This document shows, one piece after another, positions 32,182 through 44,925 of a stretch of DNA of 64,000 nucleotides. The DNA lies in contig CM026400.1 in the NCBI GenBank assembly GCA_014843695.1, positions 40,823,139 through 40,887,138 of the forward strand, read 5' to 3'. The DNA comes from Archivesica marissinica. Lineage: Eukaryota; Mollusca; Bivalvia; Venerida; Vesicomyidae. The position numbers were made by a program, and so were the translations under genes. How positions within the stretch are numbered: the first letter of the stretch is position 1; the number at the start of each line of letters is the position of its first letter. Below the pieces are notes generated by a model. It worked only from the letters and a program-made list of their open reading frames with translations, was not told where the DNA came from and searched no databases.

Positions 32182-33857
32182 TACAGTTCGAATCCGCACG
32201 TGATAATTTATGATGTATAATGATATGATTGGACAGAAAGCTAATGATCTCATGCCTGTCCTCTCCTAGACAAACTTTGGCCTGTGACATTGCACGAGAA
32301 ATCTGAGTTCTCGGTGTCTTGTCATGAAGCTACGATGACAACCAAGAAATAATTGAACTGTCTAAATTGAAACATTTCGGCTTCTCTTGAAGGATGTTAT
32401 GATTAACAAAATCAAATATCTTGACGATGATTTACATTTCTTCGTCCATGTCTATGGCAGTTATTCAATCGTCAATATTTGTATTAAGAGCTTTCTGACA
32501 TAGTTGATTCGACTTACTGCCAGACTGGCGTACCGGAATATAGTATACAGCTGACATAACTGATTCGACATACTGCCAGACTGACGTACCGGTATCTATT
32601 GCATCTGATGTTTTGTATAACATCAAATAGTTTATTGACTATCGTCGTTGCTAGTTGGCAGACTTTGACAAACACTATCGCTATGTAAATATAATTTCAT
32701 AAAACTCCGTTATTGCGATGTGCTACGGCTGTGTTATGTGGGGATGTCGCCGGTAAGACTAGCCGCGAGCCTGCAAGTGCAGCAAACTACCAAACAAGTA
32801 TATGTATCCCAGATATCAAAAACGACTGCCAATTCCAATACAGCATCCTTAGCTTCTACTATATCTACTCACATAGACTGCAACAGTTCTCTGATACGGT
32901 CATTTCCTGGATCATGATTGGGCATGACAACTGCAGATATGCTTTGTAACATAATATGTGCACGATGCTGAGCACACCTGCTTCAACTATTTCTCAATAT
33001 TGAGAGGCTTTGTTCACAGTGTACACTACCCAGTTGTATTGGCTGTGATTAATTCCCATATTTATATATCATATAATATTTAATAAAATAATAATCAAAA
33101 ATATTATATATATAATTCTCAACAAAACGTGCATTGTTAAATCAAGGTGCGATACTTAAAAGTTTGACACAAAACGAGAATGATATAAATTTAACATGCA
33201 TGACTTTCAGAATGAATCCTCTGCCACCTGGATATAGTCTGAAAGAGAAGATATGCTATAAAGATAGACCAAATTGAACCAGTTTGATGATTTTACGTCG
33301 AGAGTAATCACGTGCAATCATTTTAAAACCATTAATTCGTACTTATTGATATACATAACGTACGTATTGCTAGAATCCCGTGCTTTGTTGCCGGTACTTT
33401 AGAGTGTCACGTGCATCAAGATAATGTATTAAAGGGATAAATAGTACTAATCGTCAATAATTATATGGCTCTAAATTAATAAAACAGCGTTTGATGACAT
33501 TGTTAAGGACTACAGATCAGTATCTAATTTTCGAGTTTGGAAATTACGAGCATCATTTTTAAGTGGTTGTATTAATACCGGCATGTTAAAACATCATTAT
33601 CTCTATATCATTTCTCTGTATAATATTTTTATATAATCAACTGCAATCTATGAATATTTATATAAATAGTTTTATAATAATTGCTGTACGATCGGTGCAA
33701 TCTATAGTCGTGATCAGTATGAAACAGTTAACATTGTTAAGCATGACTCATACACATAGCATAGATAATACTTGTGACCTCTCAGTAGACAAATTTTCCA
33801 TGTGCGAATGTAAATAAGCTAGCACGTGTAAGTTAGGTAATGAATTTTAAACAAAAA
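32182..33857. other. AT-rich stretch, no convincing gene
   Basis: A two-copy repeat with 56-bp spacing (CTGACATA-TGATTCGAC-TACTGCCAGACTG) lies at 32495-32606. Two overlapping plus-strand frames of 65 and 78 codons begin near 32713. Neither shows a recognisable domain. The rest is AT-rich and featureless to my eye. Confidence 0.45.
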
Positions 33858-34246
33858 ATTGTCTGCATCGCTCATCTAATTATTGTGATTTGCAAAGAAA
33901 TACAGTCAAACCTGTGTTAAACAGCCAGCCAAGGTAATCACAGACAGTGGCTGCTTAGCACAGGTGGCTGCTTAATAGATGGCAAATGTATAATAAATTA
34001 TTAATAATAAATAAAAAAACATGTGTCTGCATCTCTCAGCTAAGTATCGTGATTGTAAAGAAGTACAGTCAAATCTGTGTTTAACAGCCAGCCAATGTAA
34101 TCAGACAGTGGTTGTTTAGCACATGTGGCTGTTTAATAGAGGGCACATGTATAATAAAACAACGTATTGGGAATCTGGAAACGGGTTGCTTAGTACGGGT
34201 TGGCTGCTTAATGGAGGTGACTATTAACACATGTTTGGCTGTATAC
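33858..34246. mobile_element. ACAGTCAAACCTG-type MITE with an internal tandem duplication
   Basis: TACAGTCAAACCTGTGTTAA at about 33901 and TACAGTCAAATCTGTGTTTA at about 34064 begin two similar copies, each preceded by GTCTGCATC-CTCA-CTAA. A shared inverted end ATGTTTGGCTGTATAC closes the element near 34246. The left part has thus been duplicated with a spacing of about 163 bp. Confidence 0.65.
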
Positions 34247-34342
34247 TTTTTACGAAAAATGTTCAAAACTACCATCGGGATTGTTGTTCCATGGCAGCAT
34301 CGTATTGGCATGTATGCCAACTTCATTTCTTGCTATTATGGT

Positions 34343-34825
34343 TGCTATTAACTATACCCTCATCCGACCAATTCATTATTCATCTTAATATTAACTATGC
34401 CCTCATCCGACCAATTCGTTATTCATCGTACTATTAACTATACCCTCATCCGACCAATTCGCTATTCATCATAATATTAACTATGCCCTCATCCGACCAA
34501 TTCGCTATTCATCATAATATTAACTATGCCCTCATCCGACCAATTCGCTATTCATCATAATATTAACTATACCCTCATCCGACCTATTCGCTATGCATCA
34601 TAATATTAACTATGCCCTCATCCGACCAATTCGTTGTTCACCATACTATTAACTATACCATCATCCGACCAATTCGTTTTTCATCATAATATTAACTATG
34701 CCCTCATCCGACCAATTCGTTATTCATCGTACTATTAACTATACCCTGATCCGACCAATTCGCTATTCATCATAATATTAACTATGCCCTCATCCGACCA
34801 ATTCGCTATTCATCATACTATTAAT
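34343..34825. repeat. 43-bp minisatellite, about 11 units
   Basis: Unit: ATATTAACTATGCCCTCATC, CGACCAATTCGCTATTCATC, ATA. Variants TATACC/TATGCC and GTTATT/GCTATT are shared by neighbouring and alternating units. Confidence 0.93.
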
Positions 34826-34908
34826 GTACATTGGGATAACTCTGTCGGATGAAACGTTTGTGCGAATGTGTCATTAGTGATGTTCCATGCCTTAAGACAA
34901 CTACACGT

Positions 34909-35125
34909 GTCCGATTAGCGCAGTGGTTAGCGATCCTCGGACCGGGAAGTATGTGAGATGATACGGTGGTCACCAGATCGGACAAGTGGGTTTTCTCCGG
35001 GTACTCCGGTTTCCTCCCACACGAATGATCACATTTACGCTTTCATCCGCGCCAACGAGAGTGATTAATATAAGTTGTTAAAAGTTGCTTCGCAATCGTT
35101 GTAAAATAAATAAAGTTTAAACTTA
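34909..35125 (+). mobile_element. SINE family C, copy 5, with 11-bp target-site duplication
   Basis: GTCCGATTAGCGCAGTGGTT, then a deletion of the anticodon arm to GATCCTCGGACCGGG. The body and tail are complete (TAAAATAAATAAAGTTTAAA). AACTACACGTG (34899-34909) and AACTACAAGTG (35126-35136) flank it, with one mismatch. Confidence 0.9.
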
Positions 35126-35261
35126 AACTACAAGTGTAGCAGCACAGTGAAATTAGCGTAAGCACTATATATCCTATAGTAAATACACAGTGATCTGCTC
35201 TCTGTTATTATTTCACTAACATTCCAACACACTCAATACCGTGCATTCCATACAAATCAAC

Positions 35262-36748
35262 CACGTGTCGGCATTACAATCCACACTACGGCATTACAAT
35301 CCACAATACGACATTACAATCCACAGTACGGCATTACAATCCACATTACTGCATTACAATCCACAATACGGCATTACAATCCACAATACGGCATTACAAT
35401 CCACAATACGGCATTACAATCCACATTACTGCATTACAATCCACAATACGGCATTACAATCCACAATACTGCATTACAATCCACAATACGGCATTACAAT
35501 CCACATTACTGCATTACAATCCACAATACGACATTACAATCCACAATACGGCATTACAATCCACAATACGGCATTACAATCCACAATACGGCATTACAAT
35601 CCACAATACGGCATTACAATCAACATTACTGCATTACAATCCACAATACGGCATTACAATCCACAGTACGGCATTACAATCTACATTACTGCATTACAAT
35701 CCACAATACGGCATTACAATCCACAATACGGCATTACAATCCACAATACGGCATTACAATCCACATTACTGCATTACAATCCACAATACGGCATTACAAT
35801 CCACAATACTGCATTACAATCCACAATACGGCATTACAATCCACAATACGGCATTACAATCCACAATACGGCATTACAATCCACATTACTGCATTACAAT
35901 CCACATTACTGCATTACAATCCACAATACGGCATTACAATCCACAATACTGCATTACAATCCACATTACTGCATTACAATCCACAATACGGCATTACAAT
36001 CCACAATACTGCATTACAATCCACAATACGGCATTACAATCCACAATACGGCATTACAATCCACATTACTGCATTACAATCCACATTACTGCATTACAAT
36101 CCACAATACGGCATTACAATCCACAATACTGCATTACAATCCACATTACTGCATTACAATCCACAATACGGCATTACAATCCACAATACGGCATTACAAT
36201 CCACACTACGGCATTACAATCCACAATACGGCATTACAATCCACAATACGGCATTACAATCCACATTACTGCATTACAATCCACAATACGGCATTACAAT
36301 CCACAGTACGGCATTACAATCTACATTACTGCATTACAATCCACAATACGGCATTACAATCCACAATACGGCATTACAATCCACAATACGGCATTACAAT
36401 CCACACTACGGCATTACAATCCACAATACGGCATTACAATCCACAATACGGCATTACAATCCACATTACTGCATTACAATCCACATTACTGCATTACAAT
36501 CCACAATACGGCATTACAATCCACAATACTGCATTACAATCCACATTACTGCATTACAATCCACAATACGGCATTACAATCCACAATACGGCATTACAAT
36601 CCACAATATGGCATTACAATCCACACTACGGCATTACAATCCACAATACGGCATTACAATCCACAATACGGCATTACAATCCACATTACTGCATTACAAT
36701 CCACAATACGGCATTACAATCCACATTACTGCATTACAATCCACAATA
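35262..36748. repeat. 20-bp minisatellite, about 74 units
   Basis: Unit GCATTACAATCCACAATACG with the main variant CATTACT in place of AATACG, plus rarer CTACG, GTACG and AATACT forms. The unit has no stop codon in any forward phase and 20 is not a multiple of three, so one 502-codon frame cycles through all three phases. It is not a gene. Blocks of variants recur in the same order (see findings). Confidence 0.97.
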
Positions 36749-36929
36749 AATGGCACCATGATAGTCTAGTGTCGCTATGCCTCAGCATAGACCGTTATCA
36801 TGACACTGTTGACAGTTCACCGGCCCATAATTTTATTGAGCTCTAAAACTGTATTTAGATATTTATGTGTGACTATTAACTTTAACATTACTATATTATT
36901 CCAATATGCAGTTTTCACTTATAGTCCTA

Positions 36930-37115
36930 TCATTTGATTTATATATATATTATCCTGAAGGGCTCATGGTATAACTTTTGTTATAATTATGAGTTCTCTC
37001 GTAAAATAAGCTCTTTTTTAGTATTATTATTATTTATTTATTTATTAGTAATATTATTATTATTATTATTAGTATTATGTTTTTTTATTATTATTATTAT
37101 TAATATTATTTGGTA
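36930..37115 (+). mobile_element. non-LTR retrotransposon 3' tail (plus strand)
   Basis: GGGCTCATGGTATA, ATTATGAGTTCTCTCGTAAA and a long (ATT)n tract match the minus-strand tail at 3690-3790. This is a second insertion of the same LINE family, with no coding part attached. Confidence 0.6.
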
Positions 37116-37360
37116 GTGTTTCATTCACTCCCTCAGATTCTCCATGGACAAACATCGGATGATAGCTATGAAAATAAATGATTATATCGCAGGTACGATA
37201 CTGCCTTGCCTAACCCTACCATAGTGTTTCCTAATAGTGGCCTGTATTCTCTCTCCAATAAGCTAACATCAGTATAAACAATTAAATTATTTCTTACTCA
37301 TTATCACTTTGCTATATCAAAATGTTAATGTTTGCATTATAATAGTTCAGAGAGATATTG

Positions 37361-37596
37361 TATTTATTTTAAAACGATTGCGAAACAAGTTCTAACAAAT
37401 TATATTAATCACTCTCGTTGGCGCGGATGAAAGCGTAAATGTGGTCATTCGTGTGGGAGGAAACCGGAGTACCCGGAGAAAATGGGTTGTCCGATATGGT
37501 GACCATCGTACCATCTGACATTCTTCCCGGTCCGATGATCGAACCCGGGTTAAATTGGTGAAAAGCGAGCGCATTAATCACTGCGCTAATCGGACA
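37361..37596 (-). mobile_element. SINE family C, copy 6 (minus)
   Basis: Tail ATTTTAAAACGATTGCGAAA, body GGCGCGGATGAAAGCGTAAA, and a head ending AATCACTGCGCTAATCGGAC (plus-strand reading). A 5-base loss (ACCC) lies at AGAAAATGGGTTGTCCG. Confidence 0.9.
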
Positions 37597-37937
37597 GTTC
37601 AGCACATCGGTATAAATACGAATATACATCTGCCTTGAAGAAATGTGTATGAGTTTCGTCTATGTTGTCATGCGCAACTCGCATAGTGGAGCTCAATATA
37701 CTATACATGTAGCTCTGTGCAGACTATAGGCATGGTGTAAAATTGGATGGAGCAATCAGTTGGCATGTCAATCCCAATGTCAAATATCAAACAAAATCAA
37801 AGAACGTGAACTCTTTAATGATAGATATATACACATTTCCTCTGTTAACAAGTATTACTCGTTTACACAGTTCTTTCCCTTTAATCTATTTATCCATTAG
37901 CTATATAGTAGGGATAGGCAAGGCAGTATCGCATTAA

Positions 37938-38060
37938 TAGTCCTTCAGATGGGACTTTAAACCAAGGTCTCGTGTCGGTGCTGTACACCGTGCAGGTAAA
38001 AGAACCAGATGAGACTCTGGAATGGGTCTCTGTCTGTATCATTGAACTATCCTCCAAAAA
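37938..38060 (+). mobile_element. SINE family A, copy 13 (internal fragment)
   Basis: Begins at AGTCCTTCAGATGGGACTTT and ends at CTATCCTCCAAAAATC. Both the tRNA head and the last third are missing. Confidence 0.85.
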
Positions 38061-38388
38061 TCACACACATGCAATATCGCACCTGCGACAATTGGACGAG
38101 GAGGATGATGTAGCTACGACTCACCTCATCTCTCTGCTCGACTATCATTACTACTTTCAAACACAATGATCAGAAGAAGGCGTACCAGGGCCGGTACGGG
38201 GGACGTATGACGGACGCGTCGACGAAGCTATGAGGCTATTTACAACCACCGGTAGATGAATTCTTCCCGGGGCACATGCACGCCGATACGAACCTAGGAC
38301 TGGACCGCAGAAGTCAGGGAGACCTCCAAACTTGTACCATCAACGTTATGAATAGGAGGATGATGATAAGCAGCAGGCCCTCTACGAG
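38061..38388. other. G+C-richer stretch of unknown nature before the array
   Basis: Composition changes from AT-rich to about half G+C, and short frames look codon-like (LRQLDEEDDVATTHLISLLD in one frame, then QKKAYQGRYGGRMTDAST in another). Stops interrupt both. It might be a decayed exon or part of an unrecognised element. No family is assigned. Confidence 0.25.
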
Positions 38389-40735
38389 AGACCATACACT
38401 TTTGGATAAGCATGTATGTCCTATACGAGAGACCAGATACGTTTGGATAAGCATACATATCCTCTACGAGAGACCAGAAATGTTTGGATAAGCATACATA
38501 TCCTCTACGAGAGACCAGAAACGTTTGGATAAACATACATATCCTCTACGAGAGACCAGAAATGTTTGGATAAGCATACATATCCTCTACGAGAGACCAG
38601 AAACGTTTGGATAAGCATACATATCCTCTACGAGAGACCAGAAACGTTTGGATAAGCATACATATCCTCTACGAGAGACCAGAAACGTTTGGATAAGCAT
38701 ACATATCCTCTACGAGAGACCAGAAATGTTTGGATAAGCATACATATCCTCTACGAGAGACCAGAAACGATTGGATAAGCATACATATCCTCTACGAGAG
38801 ACCAGAAACGTTTGGATAAGCATACATGGCCTCTACGAGAGACCAGAAATGTTTGGACAAGCATACAGGTCCTCTACGAGAGACCAGACATTTTGGGATA
38901 AGCATACATGTCTCTACGAGGGACCAGAAACGTTTGGATAAGCATACATGTCCTCTACGAGAGACCAGTAACTTTTGGACAAGCATACATGTCCGCTACG
39001 AGAGACCAGTAACTTTTGGACAAGCATACATGTCCGCTACGAGAGACCAGAAACATTTGCATACATGTTCTCTACGAGGGACCAGACACTTTTGGACAAG
39101 CATACATGTCCTCTACGAGAGACCAGTAACTTTTGGACAAGCATACATGTCCTCTACGAGAGAACAGAAACGTTTGGACAAGCATACATATCCTCTACGA
39201 GAGACCAGAAACTTTTTGACAAGCATACATGTCCTCTACGAGAGACAAGACACTTTTGGATAAGCATACAGGTCCTCTACGAGAGACCAGAAACTTTTGG
39301 ACAAGCATACATGTCCTCTACGAGAGACCAGTAACTTTTGGACAAGCATACATGTCCTCTACGAGAGACCAGAAACGTTTGTACAAGCATACAGGTCCTA
39401 TACGAGAGACAATAAACTGTTGGATAAGCATACATGTCCTCTACAAGAGACCAGAAACGTTTGTACAAGCATACATGTCCTCTACGAGAGAACAGAAACG
39501 TTTGTAAAAGCATACAGGTCCTCTACGAGAGACCAGAAACTTTTGGATAAGCATACATGTCCTCTACGAGAGACCAGAAACTTTTGGATAAGCATACATG
39601 TCCTCTACGAGAGACCAGAAACTTTTGGATAAGCATACATGTCCTCTACGAAAGACCAGAAACTTTGGGATAAGCATACATGTCCTCTACGAGAGATCAG
39701 AAACATTGGGATAAGCATACATGTCCTCTACGAGAGACCAGAAACTTTGGGATAAGCATACATGTCCTCTACGAGAGACCAGTAACTTTTGGACAAGCAT
39801 ACATGTCCGCTACGAGAGACCAGTAACTTTTGGACAAGCATACATGTCCGCTACGAGAGACCAGAAACATTTGCATACATGTTCTCTACGAGAGACTAGT
39901 AACTTTTGGACAAGCATACATGTTCTCTACGAGGGACCAGACACTTTTGGACAAGCATACATGTCCTCTACGAGAGACCAGTAACTTTTGGACAAGCATA
40001 CATGTCCTCTACGAGAGAACAGAAACGTTTGGACAAGCATACATATCCTCTACGAGAGACCAGAAACTTTTTGACAAGCATACATGTCCTCTACGAGAGA
40101 CAAGACACTTTTGGATAAGCATACAGGTCCTCTACGAGAGACCAGAAACTTTTGGACAAGCATACATGTCCTCTACGAGAGACCCGTAACTTTTGGACAA
40201 GCATACATGTCCTCTACGAGAGACCAGAAACGTTTGTACAAGCATACAGGTCCTCTACGAGAGACAATAAACTGTTGGATAAGCATACATGTCCTCTACA
40301 AGAGACCAGAAACGTTTGTACAAGCATACATGTCCTCTACGAGAGAACAGAAACGTTTGTACAAGCATACAGGTCCTCTACGAGAGACCAGAAACTTTTG
40401 GATAAGCATACATGTCCTCTACGAGAGACCAGAAACTTTTGGATAAGCATACATGTCCTCTACGAGAGACCAGAAACTTTTGGATAAGCATACATGTCCT
40501 CTACGAGAGACCAGAAACTTTGGGATAAGCATACATGTCCTCTACGAGAGATCAGAAACATTGGGATAAGCATACATGTCCTCTACGAGAGACCAGAAAC
40601 TTTGGGATAAGCATACATGTCCTCTACGAGAGACCAGAAACTTTTGGACAAGCATACATATCCTCTACGAGAGACAAGACACTTTAGAATAAGCATATAT
40701 GTCCTCTACGAGAGACCAGAAACTTTTGGAGATCA
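38389..40735. repeat. 41-bp minisatellite (second, unrelated), about 57 units
   Basis: Unit: AAGCATACATGTCCTCTACG, AGAGACCAGAAACTTTTGGA, T. The left 450 bases use ATATCC and AACGTTTGG, and the rest GTCC and AACTTTTGG. A block of about 20 units is duplicated with an offset of 814 then 855 bp. Open frames (e.g. TSIHVLYERPETFG) are periodic artefacts. Confidence 0.96.
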
Positions 40736-40739
40736 GTCG

Positions 40740-41150
40740 AAAGCCTTACCTTCTCAGATTGCTACGTTCTGGGATCTCATTGACCAGCAAGTGTTCACTT
40801 TGTATGGTTAAAACTCTCTGTATGCAAAATAACGGGACATTAAACACGGTCGACATGTTTGATTCACTTGTGACGTCATAGCTCGGTCACGTTATATGTT
40901 CACTGTTACTATGATGATATACATGTCAGATCCAACTAACCTGGTAAATATGTATCTAATGCAATAAACATTATCATATTAATACTACATACGGAAATGT
41001 ACAACGATTGATTGAGGAAAGTCGTCCAAACGTTGCTGATATTCTTTCAAACAATCATTAAATATAACTATAATATTGTCATGTAGACAATAATAGTCAC
41101 ATGTCCACCAAACATTCACTCATAAGCTTAACGATGACCGTATTAGGCTG
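40740..41150. other. no gene seen
   Basis: No recognisable coding or RNA feature. Confidence 0.45.
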
Positions 41151-41154
41151 TACA

Positions 41155-41600
41155 CAAATAAATTGCCTAGTAAATACATTGTAAAACATACAGTCTGTTC
41201 ATTTATATTTCCAATCTGTCAGTTCTTCTGATACCACATCCACTGTGAAGAGGTATTCAAATCAAACTGTAAAAGAGCAAACATCTTCCTATTATAATGT
41301 TTCACATAGCCAGTGCTCACCTATGAATAACATCACTGTGTTTACACACTGTATTCCTCCGCCAAATAATACAGTATACCAACCTTCAGTTTGCAATGGC
41401 CTGAATTCGTATACCACATCTTTTCTACGCATCATATAGTCTGAAGTCGTCTCAAGTCACACTATGCACTGCCTGTCATGGAAATGCATTTTTACCAAAA
41501 GGAAAATTGAACTATATTAGTTATTGGGACTACATTCGACCGCAGATGCACTTCTGCATATTTACGTAAACCGTATTAGTAAACAGAGGCAGCTATAAAA
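41155..41600 (+). repeat. dispersed repeat R1, copy 2
   Basis: Direct copy of 1280-1740 with an 11-base deletion near 41190. That deletion shifts the frame of the first part, while the second part stays open as in copy 1. Confidence 0.65.
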
Positions 41601-41604
41601 TGTT

Positions 41605-42065
41605 TAATACCGATACCTAAATATTGTCTCCTGAAATATGTTTGCTTTCATTATAAGGCAACATGTCAAAACTATCGAGTCTTCAATACAAAACAAATGA
41701 TGCGGATACTTATATTTGATGTAGTTTTTAGATTTTAGAACGTCTGTGCGAAAAAGGGGACTATTTTTTTTTAATTTTAAAATCCTTGTTACTTCTAATG
41801 AATATGAAACCGTTTCCACACTGGTTTTGCGCATTGCACAATAACTTTTTGTTTCTTGAAAAGAACGATGTACCATTAGCAAGCTGTTTAAGATAAGTAA
41901 AGTATAAATGTTATTCAGTACACTGGTTTTATAAGTTAATTATTTATACGTCTCTATCTTGACAATAACAAAAACGTGCAGTTACGGGTACATCTCATTG
42001 GAATTTCTATGCAAACATAAACAGCATTATGAAACGTACACATTATTAACTACACTTGTAGTTTA
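41605..42065. other. AT-rich stretch, no gene recognised
   Basis: A 92-codon minus-strand frame (41604-41882) has no recognisable motif. Confidence 0.4.
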
Positions 42066-42066
42066 C

Positions 42067-42312
42067 GTTTAAACTTTATTTATTTTAAAACGATTACGAA
42101 GCAAGTTCTAACAACTTATATTAATCACTCTCGTTGGCGCGGATGAAAGCGTATATGTGGTCATTCGAGTGGGAGGAAACCGGCGTACCCGGAGAAAACC
42201 CACTTGTCTGATCTGGTGACCACCGTACCATCTCACATACTTCCCGGTCCGAGGATCGTACCCGGGTTACATTGATGAGAAGCGAGCTCGCTAATCACTG
42301 CCCTAATCGGAC
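42067..42312 (-). mobile_element. SINE family C, copy 7 (minus)
   Basis: Complete from tail (GTTTAAACTTTATTTATTTT) to head (CTAATCACTGCCCTAATCGG, plus-strand reading), with the anticodon arm present. Confidence 0.92.
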
Positions 42313-42360
42313 TTTTATGTATTGGTGTAAGACATTCAATTTCTACCCATTGCTTCAACC

Positions 42361-42850
42361 CTTGAGGTTTAACACGTGCATATATAGATGTTCTTCCAGG
42401 ATATAACGGTTTACTTGATGCTTAACACGTGCATATATAGATGTTGTTCCAGGATATATCTGTTTACTTGATGCATAACTCGTGCATATATAGATGTTGT
42501 TCCAGGATATAACTGTTTCCTTGATGTTTAACACGTGCATATATAGATGTTCTTCCAGGATATAACTGTTTCCTTGAGACATAACACGTGCATATATAGA
42601 TGTTGTTCCAGGATATAACTGTTTCCTTGATGTTTAACACGTGCATATATAGATGTTGTTCCAGGATATAACTGTTTACTTGATGTTTAACACGTGCATA
42701 TATAGATGTTGTTCCAGGATATAACTGTTTCCTTGATGTTTAACACGTGCATATATAGATGTTCTTCCAGGATATAACTGTTTCCTTGATGTTTAACACG
42801 TGCATATATAGATGTTGTTCCAGGATATAACTGTTTCCTTGAGGATTAAC
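42361..42850. repeat. 53-bp minisatellite, about 9 units
   Basis: Unit: TTAACACGTGCATATATAGA, TGTTGTTCCAGGATATAACT, GTTTCCTTGATGT. Variation: GTTGTT/GTTCTT and TTTCC/TTTAC. Confidence 0.93.
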
Positions 42851-42951
42851 ACAAAGGATTCCTCCGAAAATAGCCAAAATACATTTCGGGATAAATCGGA
42901 CTTAATCTGCCAAGGGAGGTGATAGGAAAACAAACAATGTCATTAATAGTG

Positions 42952-43735
42952 TCAGTATATATGTGAATGGATATGTCAGTATATATATATGACTGGATAT
43001 GTCAGTATATATGACTGGATATGTCAGTATATATGTGTGACTGGATATGTCAGTATATATATATGACTGGATATGTCAGTATATATGTGACTGGATATGT
43101 CAGTATATATATATGACTGGATATGTCAGTATATATATATGACTGGATATGTCAGTATATATGTGTGAATGGATATGTCAGTATATATGTGAATGGATAT
43201 GTCAGTATATATATATGACTGGATATGTCAGTATATATGACTGGATATGTCAGTATATATGTGAATGGATATGTCAGTATATATGTGTGACTGGATATGT
43301 CAGTATATATATGAATGGATATGTCAGTATATATGTGTGACTGGATATGTCAGTATATATGTGTGACTGGATATGTCAGTATATATGTGTGAATGGATAT
43401 GTCAGTATATATGTGAATGGATATGTCAGTATATATGTGTGACTGGATATGTCAGTATATATATGAATGGATATGTCAGTATATATGTGTGACTGGATAT
43501 GTCAGTATATATGTGTGACTGGATATGTCAGTATATATGTGTGAATGGATATGTCAGTATATATGTGAATGGATATGTCAGTATATATGTGTGACTGGAT
43601 ATGTCAGTATATATATGAATGGATATGTCAGTATATATGTGTGACTGGATATGTCAGTATATATGTGTGACTGGATATGTCAGTATATATGTGACTGGGT
43701 ATGTCACTATATATATGTGTGGATATGTCAGTATA
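42952..43735. repeat. variable-length array of GGATATGTCAGTATATATGT units (20-28 bp)
   Basis: Core GGATATGTCAGTATATAT followed by GTGTGACT, GTGAAT, ATGACT or ATGAAT. Length differences come from the TA/TG run. A six-unit, 152-bp block repeats in order from 43261. Confidence 0.93.
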
Positions 43736-44925
43736 TACGCAGTACTCACTATACGCAGTACTCACTATACACAGTGCTCACTATACGCAGTACTCACTAT
43801 ACGCAGTGCTCACTATACGCAGTGCTCACTATACGCAGTGCACACTATACGCAGTGCTCACTATACGCAGTACTCACTACGCAGTACTCACTATACGCAG
43901 TGCTCACTATACGCAGTACTCACTATACGCAGTGCTCACTATACGCAGTACTCACTATGCGCAGTGCTCACTATACGCAGTACTCACTATACGCAGTACT
44001 CACTATACGCAGTACTCACTATACGCAGTGCTCACTATACGCAGTGCTCACTATACGCAGTACTCACTATACGCAGTACTCGCTATACGCAGTACTCACT
44101 ATACGCAGTACTCACTATACGCAGTGCTCACTATACGCAGTACTCACTATACGCAGTACTCACTATACGCATTGCTCACTATACGCAGTGCTCACTATAC
44201 GCAGTACTCATTATACGCAGTGCTCACTATGCACAGTACTCACTATGCGCAGTGCTCACTATACGCAGTACTCACTATACGCAGTACTCACTATACGCAG
44301 TGCTCACTATACGCAGTACTCACTATACGCAGTACTCACTATACGCACTACTCACTATACGCAGTGCTCACTATATGCAGTGCTCACTATACGCAGTACT
44401 CACTATACGCAGTACTCACTATACGCAGTGCTCACTATACGCAGTGCTCACTATACGCATTGCTCACTATACGCAGTGCTCACTATACGCATTGCTCACT
44501 ATACGCAGTGCTCACTATACGCATTACTCACTATACGCAGTGCTCACTATGCGCAGTACTCACTATGCGCCATCCTCACTATACGCAGTACTCACTATAC
44601 GCAGTACTCACTATACGCAGTGCTCACTATACGCAGTGCTCACTGTACGCAGTGCTCACTATGCACAGTACTCACCATACGCAGTACTCAATATACGCAG
44701 TGCTCACTATACGCAGTACTCACTATACGCAGTACTCACTATACGCAGTACTCACTATACGCAGTGCTCACTATACGCAGTGCTCACTATACGCAGTACT
44801 CACTATACGCAGTACTCACTATACGCAGTGCTCACTATACGCATTGCTCACTATACGCAGTTTTCACTATACGCAGTACTCACTATACGCAGTGCTCACT
44901 ATACGCATTGCTCACTATACGCAGG
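43736..44925. repeat. 16-bp minisatellite, about 74 units
   Basis: Unit ACGCAGTACTCACTAT with the main alternative GTGCTCAC and rarer CATTGC, GCGCAG, GCACAG. All three forward frames stay open for more than 430 codons because no phase of the unit holds a stop. They are not genes. It adjoins the previous array with no spacer (CAGTATATACGCAGTACTC). Confidence 0.97.

Noticed and set aside
35241..36749. 502-codon frame (ITIHNTALQST repeats)
   Set aside because: The 20-bp unit has no stop in any forward phase. The frame simply reads all three phases in turn.
38061..38388. Host exon before the second 41-bp array
   Set aside because: Coding-like composition only. The two best frames are separated by a stop and a phase change, no family is recognised, and no splice sites are convincing.
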